DNA of 62,000 nucleotides, taken from assembly GCA_002633005.1 (NCBI GenBank), contig NMRA01000190.1, forward strand, positions 29,625 through 91,624. Direction: 5' to 3'. Made by a program: the position numbers and the translations under genes. Within the stretch, counting starts at the first letter, position 1. Each line of letters opens with the position of its first letter. The notes under the pieces were generated by a model. The model was not told where the DNA came from, did no database searches, and saw only the letters and a list, made by a program, of their open reading frames with translations. Shown here in pieces: positions 32,901-45,800 of the stretch. The DNA is from Phoronis australis. Taxonomy: Eukaryota > Phoronida > Phoronidae.

Positions 32901-33820
32901 TAGTACTTAGCATTTCATTCAATGTTGCTTCCTGTTGGTCACAACTGGAATTAACGGTAAAATCTCATCAATTTAGGACACAAAATGGCAGACAAGGGAA
33001 ATTTTATTTTATCATCTGTTTCATAAGGCTCATTCATACTGACTTAACTCCTGTCTGAGTGGAGCATCGACATAAGAAGCGCAGTTAACTGGATCGTTCA
33101 TACTGCCTTCGGTAGTTAATACAAGTAAACGGGAGGTGATGTTGTCGTCATTGAAGCTATCGCCATAGCCCCCCTAAAATTCTCCCAGATGTCATTTGGC
33201 AGTATGGGGGTGCGAGTGTCGGACGGGCAAAATCTTGGCTAATACTCTGCCCTGCCTCCCCCCAACTCAAAGTCCTGGATCCACCCCTGATAACTACCAA
33301 ACCTACCATCAGAAAATATTTTTAAAAGTTAAGGGTATTTACAGCAATGTTAGAAGAGATGGAAATTTGCGATTATTTTTGTTCAAAATTGGTGATATTT
33401 TAAGTGAGTTTCAATTAGACAACTAAGTCCCAGCACACAACAAATCATCGTCTCAAGTCCTAGTCCAACTGGCACAAATTGCATGGCTAAATTTGATTTG
33501 ACAAGGAATGTTTTAAGTTTTCTTATTAGCTTTAAAAAAGCTGGTAGTGCTGTTAATACATTGACAGTGATAATTACCAAGATAGACTTTTGGATTTTGA
33601 TGATCACAGTAAAAATTCTCCGGTTTGGGATATAGAAATTCAAGTTGCAGTTGAATTTTATTGATTCTGAAGATTGTGACATGGTCAATTTTGGTGATCA
33701 TCTTATTTCTGATATATCAGCCTGCACTTTGTAGTCAACAGAGTCTGAAAATATACTTGGCAATTGATGGAATTGTCAAAAAGGTCATTGACGCGACATT
33801 TTCATGCATGAGTCTTTGTA

Positions 33821-33853
<33 letters not shown>

Positions 33854-36800
33854 AGTGTATATATTTATTATTTATTATTATAGTGACTTGAATGCAGGGC
33901 AGTATATATGTTGTCGTCATTGATCGTTTGTTATTGATCCTAGTTCTTGATTTGGGACAGCCATTCTGGCATATTTATAAAATTTGACAGAAACCCCAAC
34001 CTTAATAATTAATTTCCACTGTCCCAATAGTTTTTTTTTTACTTTATCAAAGCCTTGCTATTAATCATTTATGTCAAGAGATTAATTAAATTTCGTTCCA
34101 CTTAGTTTCGAATATCGTTCGTATTTGTGGAGCTCAGGTGGAAAACTAATGAAAAATTAGTCTAGTATATCACCATGACAACATTTTGACGATGTTCAAT
34201 AGGGATTTTGGGAATTGATCAATATTTGCTGAATGCATCTAATGAAGTCAGATATTTGTGTGAACTTGACGAAAACTATTAGGGTAAATAAAATAATGTG
34301 TTGACAAGTTGTGGCTTGGGTTGCATGACTTGTAAGTAGTGAAAGTTTTATTTCCTATACCTCCGTTATGGTAATAGTTTCCAACGCATGCTCCTTCTTA
34401 AATCTGCAGTTCTTTCACTGCAAATTTTTAAGTATTTGAGGAAACTTGGAAAATAGTTTTTATCAATTAAAATGTTATGAAATTGTCATGTAATGGTGGA
34501 TTGTTTTAAAACATTCATGCTAAGATGCATATTCATTTATTATACATCCAGTGATACTTGTATTCCATAAGACCTGTGGTATCGCCAACTTGCTGAATGT
34601 TCGTTGTTGCATTTGACAGTGAAAGAAGTAGTGGAAACATTTATTTTCCAACACATCTGCATTGCCAAATTAAGGGCCTTTCACAAACTTCAACTGCTTA
34701 GCCCAAACTTAGTCTTTGAATTGGTATACCGAGTCTACTTGTATGGTTTCTAAGTCATCTCCACACTGCCAGTTATACTCTTGCCTGAGCACAAGTTGCC
34801 CCCAATCAGCTAAACATCGATAGTGTACCCTCTACACCTCGTGGCAAACATAGTGCAAAGGTATCACCGTCGACACGTGAAGTGTATGCAACTGAGCCTG
34901 CGTAGATAGTAATTAGTTAAGTGCCGTTCACACACATACTTACTGTAGGAAAGGTTACTCGTGGAATGAGTTTAAGGACTGTGTGGATGCTAAGTTCCAT
35001 CCATACACAGCATACCCTAGAACATCTCACTCTTGTGCAACTTACTCCTGTTAAAAGGGGAGCGTCCACACACGCACGCACGCACGCACACACACACACA
35101 CACATATATATGATAACTAGGGTAAGGCGAAAATTGTTGCCCTGTGCGTGATAATGAACACCTAAAGCGAGTGCAACGCATAACAGAAAACCCAACTGCA
35201 GCTGATAATTACTTGCGCCTTGCCCCAGGTTTGTGGTCACACAGGAATTAGAAGTACCACAAGTGACCCCACCTCCATAACGTGAAGTAAGTTGTCACAA
35301 GTAGCATAAGTTGAGCTAGTTCAAGTAGCGTCCACACAGCACTTAAACCTAGCGACAACTCGTTCCAGGAGTAACTTGCTGTAGGGTAAGTTTGTGTGTG
35401 GATGGCACTCTATTTAATCTAGTGCAACTTACCCCTCTTGTGGCAACTTAATTCACCTTATCGAGGTCGGGGAACATGTTCTTGGGTATCGTGTGTGCGG
35501 CACATCTAATGGCTGTGTGACCACAAACCTGGGACTAGGTGGAAGTAACTATCAGCCGCAGTTTCATGCAGACATGTCTTCTTTTGTGTGCCTTATTCAT
35601 ATCAGCTGTTCATTTTCATGCACAGAGTGACAATTTCTGGATGTGTGTGCGTGTGTAGACATTCCACTTAAAAGTGGGTTAAGTTGCACTTTAAGTGCAA
35701 GTTGTTCTAGGGCAAGCTGTGTGTAGATGGAACTTTTGGTCTTGTCAGCTGAAGTTTGCTCCACCTGCAGTTTGCGTTTGGGCACATGACCCTAGGATAA
35801 ATTACCTTACCTCTCAGTCAAGTTTGAGACATTTTTCAGCGGAACTCACATGTTGTATGTTTGGAGGGGCGGATCCAGAATTTTGAGTTAGGGGGGAGGG
35901 GGACAGGGCACAGCATTAGCCAGGAGAGTTTTAGGGGGGCCATGGCCCCTTTGGCCCCCATCTAAATCCGCCACTGGTTTGATACCAAGCATTGGATTCT
36001 TAATGTGGTATAATTTCACTAATTTAGAACACAATATGGCATAAAATCAAAATGTTGTTTTAAATTTTTCATTTTTTTACAAAAGATCATCGAACAAATA
36101 CTTTGTCATTATTGTCCATAGTTACAAGCAGACAATATTTTGAGAAACTGTGTGCATCACAACAAAATTATGAAGACTTTGATAAGGATTAAAAGATACG
36201 TTTTTGCAATTGTTTTTGGCCAAAATTGAAAGAATTTTTCCATACTTGCATCTAAGCCCTTGACAGAATGTACATTTGGACATGTTGATAATCATTATGT
36301 AGAACACTGTGTGCGTATGTCACGTTGCCCTGAGTGTCAATTCTAGTGTTGTCCACCCTATTACTAAACCAAGCTGCAACTTTTCACAGGAATAACTTGT
36401 TGTAGAGTGTGTAATTGGCTGGTTTAAAGTAGCAGTGTGCTCCACAACAGAAAATTCAAACTTGACTGGAATTACAAAATTCAAGTATGTGTTTGGAAGT
36501 CCATGTCCATACTATGGGGAGTTTGTGTGTTAAGTCTTAGAATAAATGCTTTGAGCTGGTACCAAAAATCCAAAATTTCCTAATTTACTTAAGAATTAAC
36601 TAATCTCCCAATATTTTATATTTGTTGCATAGGTTTTCAAACGCAATGCGAGTAAGCTAAACTGGTCACGACAAAATTCAAACTCGATACAGTGACGAGT
36701 CAAACAGCTTGTGGAGTACACTGAGTGGTAGTTGTTTTGCTGGTGCAGGGTTGTGCAGTCGCTAGCTTTTTGCGCGAAACCACTAAGATGGCATTCTGTG

Positions 36801-39800
36801 GTAGTCTTGCTTGTGCAATCTCGCCAAACATGCCCACTCCTGTTCAGGGGATGTCTCTCAGGTGTTGCATGCACAGTATACCAATACCGCACCACCTTGT
36901 AGTTTGAGAGGGATTTTCCCACAGTTATTCTACTGTGTTGTTTTGTTCACTTTATTGTCACTGCTCACTAATGGTGACACTTTGAACAGTACCATTCCTT
37001 CTTTTGTCAACCAGTTCAGTCATTTCTATTCTTCTTCAGAATAAGCTTTTGTATAAAGTACCTCATACATATACTTCCTCATTTTTCACTTCTAACATAT
37101 CAAAATATTTATGAGGCCCATTGTGAACCATGTAGATAGTAGATCTCTGTAATTAAAAATAAAATATGTGGTGCTTTTTGATTAAAATATGAAGTCTCAT
37201 TTTAAGTCCTTCAGTGATGTATATATCTGAGTTAGTTGGTTTCAGCTTGACATGAATAACATAGGATCAGCTAAATCACTTGTTACCTGTATGGGACCGA
37301 GAGCTTTAGTAGCAATCCATTCCAACCAAATGATTCTCAGCATTAGTGGAGATGTTAGGTGATAAAACTTATCAGTTTTCATTGTCTTTTTCCATATACT
37401 TTGTACTTCAGACTAACATTGGCTTTGTTTTGTATGAGAAATCTATATGATGGGTAGGTTGTTTTCAGACTTTTGTAAGGCCTAAAGATAGCTTTTGTGT
37501 TTTGTACAGTTCCCTCTAGTTTCATCAGTCAAAGAGAGTTAGACAGTATGCCTCTGTAACCATTTTATAAGACTGTGTGTTGAGCTGTTATCACTAAACT
37601 TTACAACATGCTCTAAGATCTGTCCTTGTCATTTTTGTGAGTAGAAATTGTCAAGATATTTTCTAAAGTTATAAAAATGTTTTCATTTTAGCCAACTTTA
37701 CTACTCGGCATTTTGAAAACAGAAGTCAGGCAGCAGTTCTCCTAATTTTAACGGTTGATATGTAATAGTTACTCAAAAATAATTTGTCATGAAAAGTCCT
37801 GGCTCATGGTTGTTCTTCTAGGCATTGATTGACACAAAAAATTTGGAATTGGTGGACTGGTTGCAAAGAAATAAGAACATGCCCCCCGCCCCGTATTAGT
37901 AACCCTGGAAACAAACCTAAATAAGTGTTCTTTGACTGAAGTTGAACAATCGAGCAGTAGTGTTGTTTGGCTAAGATAACAAAAAATACATTAAGAAACT
38001 CGTTAAACCTACAATTTTTCTGCATCAAATCAGAAGGCCTGTTGCCGAAGAGACCATGGCTTGCATGTTTATGATCCATGTGACAGTTAATTATTGGATT
38101 TTTGTCACTGACTAACTGATGGCTGGAGCTTATCAGCCATGATTACTGTACTTAAAGAAATGTGGTCCACAGCCAAATGTCCTTTGATTGCATACATACT
38201 GGCTCAGACCAATATCCCCTGTCACAGATTTCAACACATACTCAAAAGGATGTGGAAGGGAAAATCCATGCGATATCTCGAACTTGCGAAGACAGGATCA
38301 GCGCCATACCATCCCGTAGAATTCAATCCGATGTCCTTGTAACTTAACCTTGGTGGATTATGTACACAACTGATGGATTACCTAGGGGATCGTTTTCATT
38401 TTTTTGTCGTACATGATTGTTTAGCGTGTGAATGATTTGCAACTTCCTCGACACGACTACCAACAAAGGCAAGGTGATTTTTGTGGTAGTAAATATATGT
38501 GTCGTGTCAAAGTCAATGAAAACTGAACATTTGACAGTTAATAAAAATGTGTATCACATTTCTTGTAGTGAAACTAAGAATGAAAAGGTCGTGTTCACAG
38601 TAGTTGTAGTCCGGGTGAATTTTCGGCATGGTTTTGAAAGTCAGGAATTGAGATGTAGACTAATTTGAACATAACATGCGATTTCGTGCCTTTATGTTCT
38701 GCTACAAGTTGACATCATCCTCAAGAGACTTGCAGTGCAAGTGTCTTATGCTGGTTTGTCATCAGACCCTCATTCTTGCTTTCATTTTTATTTAAATTGC
38801 TTTTATCAGCTTGAAGTGAGTCATAGCCATGAAGGAAATCTGCATGTGACAATGAAGCGGTTATGTAACTTGTTTATGGAGCAAAGGTTAGTGTGGTTTA
38901 CATGAAATGCAGCCAGTAATAGGGGAAACAGACAGATTACTTGTGGAAATCACTTTTCAACAACTCTGTGAGAAAAACAAATCAAATTCATTGTTCAATC
39001 ACCATTTTATTAAAGATTGAAACCAAAACATTGAAGAAAATTTCAAATTGTCAAATTTGTGAAGGCTAATTGATTTGTGGACCTCAAAACAAATTAGAGT
39101 TTACTTGTTTGGAACTGTTTTATATTGAAAAAAATTAATTTTTTAATAAAAATTGAGGTGGTCAGTGGCCAAAGTGAGTGTTAATTCGAAAGTCTGATCT
39201 GATGTGATACTTGCTTATGACTAGATGTTTCTTCTTACATTAAAATCTCTAAGAAATTAGATAATACTATGTTTGGTAAAAAAATTTTGTTTCGTAATCA
39301 TCTATTCCATGAGCCGGTTATTTGTTGTAGGACATTAATTATAATCCCTAATTGACTGGAGTCATATCTGCCCCAGATTGGGCAGATATTATTGATCAGT
39401 GGAAGTAGTATGTACCCCCACAGAAGTAAACTCTTACTCATTATTTGGTTACCAGGTGTATAATTTAATCTCAGACCAGTGATGGACACACCCAGATAGG
39501 TGTTCTATTTACTCTTGGCAGTTTGAATCGAGTTGAAAAGATAAGTTGAAGTCGTGAAAATAAGTAACATATAGGTATCTCCATAATCAGACCCTCCAAA
39601 TTTAAGCCCACAGGCATGCGGAGTTTTCCCTGGATTTTTATGCCCTCCCCCATTAAGCATGTGGGACAGGGTGCATATTGCCCCCATCTCTGCCCTGGTC
39701 TCCAGTGTCTACTCCCGTGTCTCCTAAACCCCAAGCAGGATCTGCAAATGTGTACTTGTTCCAATGCTAGTTTGATTCAAAAGACTCTCTACCCCAACTT

Positions 39801-42800
39801 CAATGTCGCTCTGTAGTGGCCGTCTTAAGTTGCTTCAAATTGCGGCTCAATAGAGTTCATGAAATTTGTTTCATGTATTCTTGTTGAGAAGAGCACAGTT
39901 GAGGTAGATCTCAAGAGAATTTGAACTTACTGTGGTGTCCCCTTGTGGCAATTTAAGTTTTTGTTCCATATTGCATCGAAGCTTTGATGCTCCAATCTTA
40001 TTACCATTGTTAAAAGGATACTAATTACTAACCCGTTTTGATGATTTTCACCAATCCTCATTCTGTCACCTTCTAATGCATCATTGGCACCAATCTTCCA
40101 AGTTAAGGGCAAGAATCAATTAAAAATTGTTTTCCTTATGGCACAGATTGGACATTACTATGGTCCTTGAGTGGGGCTTTCATACTAACGTCGACATGTC
40201 GATGTTTTGGAGAGCTGCGGTCAGTATGAACGGTTAACTATGGTCCCATCGGAGTTATCACCAGGTGCCACTGTTTATCGTCAACTATTAAGGGGTAGTG
40301 TCGTCGCTAATAGTTGCTTATATATTTAAATCTAATAATCACCAATCGAATTCTGTGTTCTCATGGACCGCTTTTAACGTGTCGCAGCATCCTGTTTAAA
40401 TGTCCTGCGTCCTGTTTAAAAATCTCGCGACCGGTTTAAAAAATTAGCGACCAGTTTGTAAAGAGCCATCATCAATAAGATCTTCATTTCTTCAAATTAC
40501 GCTTGACAACAACTGGCCATTGCCCATTGAAACTGAATAAAGGCTCAGCAGTCAGTTCTCAAATGCCGTAAGTTGGCAATCTCACTCAAGCAGCAGTCCT
40601 GGCTGGTAATTTGTTTATGATGTAACAGAGCTTGTAAGTAATCTTTTCAATTCAGCAAGAACAACTAGATATCGTCAATTAAAGTTAAATAAAAGCCCAG
40701 TTGCCACTTGTTTACACACCTTATACACTATCTGCTCAATGGAAAAATTAGTTTCATGTGAATGAGCACATGTAAATGTTCCCAAATTGTCACATTAAAA
40801 AATCTTAGCATTCAGCGCTACCTTACGATTACTTCAATGACAACAGCGTCACCTATCCTTTACTTCAATGTACGTTAACTACGGAAGTTGATATGAACTT
40901 CAATACGTTAACTACGGAAGTTGGTATGAACGCTTTAGTTAACTTTGCAGTTTATGTCGACGCTCCACTCAGACTGGGGTTAAGTCGGTATGAAAAGGCC
41001 TACAGTTGCGGTGTAATATCACTATAGGCAGAGGTTACGCTTGCTCGTTAGCAGACTTTGAAAGGAGTTTTCAAAATTTCCTCAAAACTTTTGAGGGTTG
41101 TCAAGGGTTGCAAAGCACTATTTTGTTTTGAGATCTGTATGAGAAAGTCGTTTGTAGTAGGCCAAAACCGGGTTTGGTTTGTCAAATCCACCTGTTTTCA
41201 CCAACTTGCTTCTTAACTTTAATCTATTTAGGACATAATTTACTTGGGGATATTTTCGTATACTTTCCAAAACATGGATGTGTTGACCTTGATGTGAAAA
41301 AGACCTTAAAAACATCCAGAACATTGCTGATCTGTGAATCGTTGTTTGGTGGGCAAAATTATCCATCATTCTTATCTCATGTCTGTCAACTTGGCATTTT
41401 CATGTGGGATACAAGCCAATGATAATTTAATTCCATCAACCTTCCAGTGAGCGAGAATGTTTCAGTTGCTTTGTTCTGACTCGTGAGTAATCTAATTTTC
41501 AATTTCATCAAGTTACATAGGGAGGGACTTGGAGGTGTTTTCATGGAGCACATATGATTGGAATTCATGGATGTTTCAAATCATGATCAGAGTCTCTTGG
41601 AACTGCCGTGGCCGTCCAGTTTTAGAAAAGGACAGCTTGAATGTGTTCACTGATGCAGCCTACTTTGTTATCAACTCAACATTAATGGCAAGAGTTCTAT
41701 GGCAACACTGTTTGGCTTAATTATGACCCTCCCCCAATTCATGCAACCGACACTGATGCAGCCTACTTCGTTATCAACTCTAACGTTAATGGCAAGAGTT
41801 CTATGGCAACACTGCTTGGCTTAATTATGACCCTCCCCCAATTCATGCAACCGACACTTTGTTGAAAGTGCTCGTGTCTTTGATTGCCCATCTTGAGCAA
41901 CTTTTATATACCCTAATATGCACAAAGACTTACAACTTCGAGTAGCGAAACAGTCAAGGGTCAGCAATTGGTTAAATATCTACAGGTATCCTCCTACATT
42001 TTTAATTGACTTTTCTGCAAGTTCCTTCGGGTAAACGCCTCCTCACACCTACAAAATTTTGTTTTTACGCCCATGCAGAGCTCAATACACTCATCCGTCT
42101 CTATAGCGATGCCTTATAAAGGTAAACCTGGATAATTGAAAAATAAACTCTAACCAAACTACCTTCAAGACAATGAATTACAAATGAATTGAACATGAAG
42201 TTGGCTGTCAGAAGTCTGAGCATGATTTCTCATAGCCGTGTGGGTCAAGTGGGTCCCCCAAATCCTGGACCTGTTCATTGAAGTTGCATGGCAAGTTTAA
42301 TCTTAATAATTTCCATTGGAATGTTTGATCAAACACTTGACACCTGGGATTGCTTTTAGCTCTGCTGTTTGCATTTTCACACCTCGGTGTACATTTTTCC
42401 AGTCCATCTATTAATAGATCTGATGATATGAGCTCGTAGTAATATCTGTTTTTAGCTTTACAAAGGAAATGTTGCACACATCCAGCACTTTTGGTGCCAA
42501 GAACTCTATAACTTTTCAATCATGCAGACACTGACTTTACTGTATAAAATGGGCCTTCACTTGTGCCCTACTTAACATTTTTGATATCTGGCTAGGGAAG
42601 TTGGCAAATCATAAATGCTTATGACAAAAGTATTAGTATGATCAAGTTGATAAGTCGAATCAGTTTATTCGTATATGTGGCTCCTTGCAAACGAAAAACT
42701 GGATCAGTGCCTGAGACCTGTTTCGGCTTAACTGCATTTTTTTCTATTTAAAATTTAGCGTATTGATGGCTTAGCCTTTTCCATGAAAACTGACTGAGGC

Positions 42801-45800
42801 AGAAAGTCAAAAGGTCTCTCCAACTCATCAGTCAAAAGATAGAAATCTGGTCAGCTTGACTAGATGGAAGACTCAATGTTTTGAGAAACGTATAGCATAG
42901 GTCAAAAAATCATCTTTTGGTTAATTGTAGTCAGTTTTGTCTTACGGATAAAAACATAAGCCAACTGTCTTCTAGAAGTAGGCAATAAGTCCCGTTTAGA
43001 CATCAACTTTTGACCCGGCACAACTGACATGGAGCAAATTGACTCGTGTCAAGCGGCCGTTTACACACACAAGTCACTAACTGGCAAGATGGAAATTGCA
43101 GGTTGGAGAGACTGGATCGCACATGCGCAGGTTTATAAGCGCTGTAGAGATGATCCTTTCCGCCTTGCTCCAGTTTCACGTTTAGACTTATAATTGACAC
43201 GGCGCAAGATGTTCGGGCGCAAATTGCTCTACCTCACAAACGGGTGGCAAAAATTTGTCACCGTGGTGTCAATTTGCTCCTTGTTAGTCCGCTTACGCAC
43301 TGGAACAACTCGTTTCATGTCAGCTGATCCGTAGTGTGAACTTAGTAAGTGTGAATGGCACTCTAGAGTACTAGATGGAGTTACTTGTTTGAGCCCTGCA
43401 GCAATGCTTACCGTATTATTGTGCAATTTGTACTGTCAATCAGGTGTTCAGGGTGTATGAGGGCACCCTTAAGGCTGTTTAAATGTCTTTCTGCACAGGA
43501 TTAAACAAATACTGACCATTTAGTTGTGGCATTAATATTCAGGGAATTGTTCAAATTGTTTACATGTGGTTTCCAAATGTGGGTTTGGCAATAATAATTT
43601 ACTTTTCCATGGTGGCACACATGTTCTGCTTAATGAGCAGTGTTTCCTTCCGTTAAATGGTAAATGCCAGTATGGCAAGAAATTTTTTAAGGCTGCCCGG
43701 AATTTTGTATCCATAACATCCTTGGGGGCAAAGTATTTGCGCACTTACTTAAGGTATGAGCCAACTGGATATTCCAAATTTTGGGCATTTGTTTCCCCCA
43801 AAACAAGTAACCGCTGAACCAAAGATTCTGGTCACCCAAGACCTTTGAAGTTGAAGTAGTAACACAAAGAACAAAGGATTTGCCATAACAGTAAGGCTTT
43901 TTGCCGAAGCCAGAGTTAAATCGCTGCTCTCTAACTGACAGGTGTGTTAGAGTAGCCTAGCCAAGTTCGCAATTTGAAGTAAGAGAAAAGTTAACGTTGA
44001 AAAATATGCCCAAATTCTAAGACTGACCTGCTGTACAAATGTTATCAAAGTCGTTGAAAATGCAATCTAGATAAATCTAAGCACAAACTCGCTCCATTTG
44101 TTCTCTCTGTTGAAATTTTTGAACTACAATGATTGAAAAAGTTCCTGTCGAAAAACATCCATGAGACATAGGTCAAATGTCATATTTATGCACGAGAATG
44201 ATGCAGTGCAAATTTCATGCTGCACTGGTTAAGTATTCAATAACTGTTTTGCATGAAACAGAAAGAGGGATGCTGAATTTATAAGACGGAATGCGAAATT
44301 CTGTTATTGGATGATTGTGTTTGCTCCTTTGTCACTTTGGTACATGGAAAAATAGGTCAGCCACAAACACCTGATCCCAATGTTTGGCACTGAATGACAT
44401 GCCATGTATGTATAAATAGGTCAACCACAAATACGTTGCCAGGATATGGCTCTTAAAACTGTGAGAAACGGTAAATGAATATTTTAAAGAATAAATTTGT
44501 CGCGTAGTATTGAGAGGCTGTGGTGAACTAAGACCTGGTACATGTTAATCTCAACAACGCAGCCATTTGTATTACACTGTAGAAACTGTAACAATACAAT
44601 GTTCCCGGCGACCACTGCCACTGGTGACAACTGTAACTTCACATGCTATGAACATTCCCACTAAATAAAATTGGTTCTAACCCCGGTGTTTAAGGTAAAC
44701 GGCGGGGTATGGAAAATTGAACTAGACCGTATTTATCCACCTTGGCTGAGACGCGCTCGGCTCATGCTCAAAGGGATGCCGCCAAGCTGCTCTATTCATC
44801 GAGTCACGAGCGAGGATAATTGACTTCGCTCATGCGGATATGATCAGCTGATTACAGTCTAGCCTAACAACTGTACNNNNNNNNNNNNNNNNNNNNNNNN
44901 NNNNNNNNNNNNNNNNNNNNNNNNNNNNNNNNNNNNNNNNNNNNNNNNNNNNNNNNNNNNNNNNNNNNNNNNNNNNNNNNNNNNNNNNNNNNNNNNNNNN
45001 NNNNNNNNNNNNNNNNNNNNNNNNNNNNNNNNNNNNNNNNNNNNNNNNNNNNNNNNNNNNNNNNNNNNNNNNNNNNNNNNNNNNNNNNNNNNNNNNNNNN
45101 NNNNNNNNNNNNNNNNNNNNNNNNNNNNNNNNNNNNNNNNNNNNNNNNNNNNNNNNNNNNNNNNNNNNNNNNNNNNNNNNNNNNNNNNNNNNNNNNNNNN
45201 NNNNNNNNNNNNNNNNNNNNNNNNNNNNNNNNNNNNNNNNNNNNNNNNNNNNNNNNNNNNNNNNNNNNNNNNNNNNNNNNNNNNNNNNNNNNNNNNNNNN
45301 NNNNNNNNNNNNNNNNNNNNNNNNNNNNNNNNNNNNNNNNNNNNNNNNNNNNNNNNNNNNNNNNNNNNNNNNNNNNNNNNNNNNNNNNNNNNNNNNNNNN
45401 NNNNNNNNNNNNNNNNNNNNNNNNNNNNNNNNNNNNNNNNNNNNNNNNNNNNNNNNNNNNNNNNNNNNNNNNNNNNNNNNNNNNNNNNNNNNNNNNNNNN
45501 NNNNNNNNNNNNNNNNNNNNNNNNNNNNNNNNNNNNNNNNNNNNNNNNNNNNNNNNNNNNNNNNNNNNNNNNNNNNNNNNNNNNNNNNNNNNNNNNNNNN
45601 NNNNNNNNNNNNNNNNNNNNNNNNNNNNNNNNNNNNNNNNNNNNNNNNNNNNNNNNNNNNNNNNNNNNNNNNNNNNNNNNNNNNNNNNNNNNNNNNNNNN
45701 NNNNNNNNNNNNNNNNNNNNNNNNNNNNNNNNNNNNNNNNNNNNNNNNNNNNNNNNNNNNNNNNNNNNNNAAATTCGTCACAAAGCGTAAATTTTATGAA

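Noticed and set aside
44864-45781. 305-codon minus-strand frame
   Set aside because: It is made of N from assembly gap 2.
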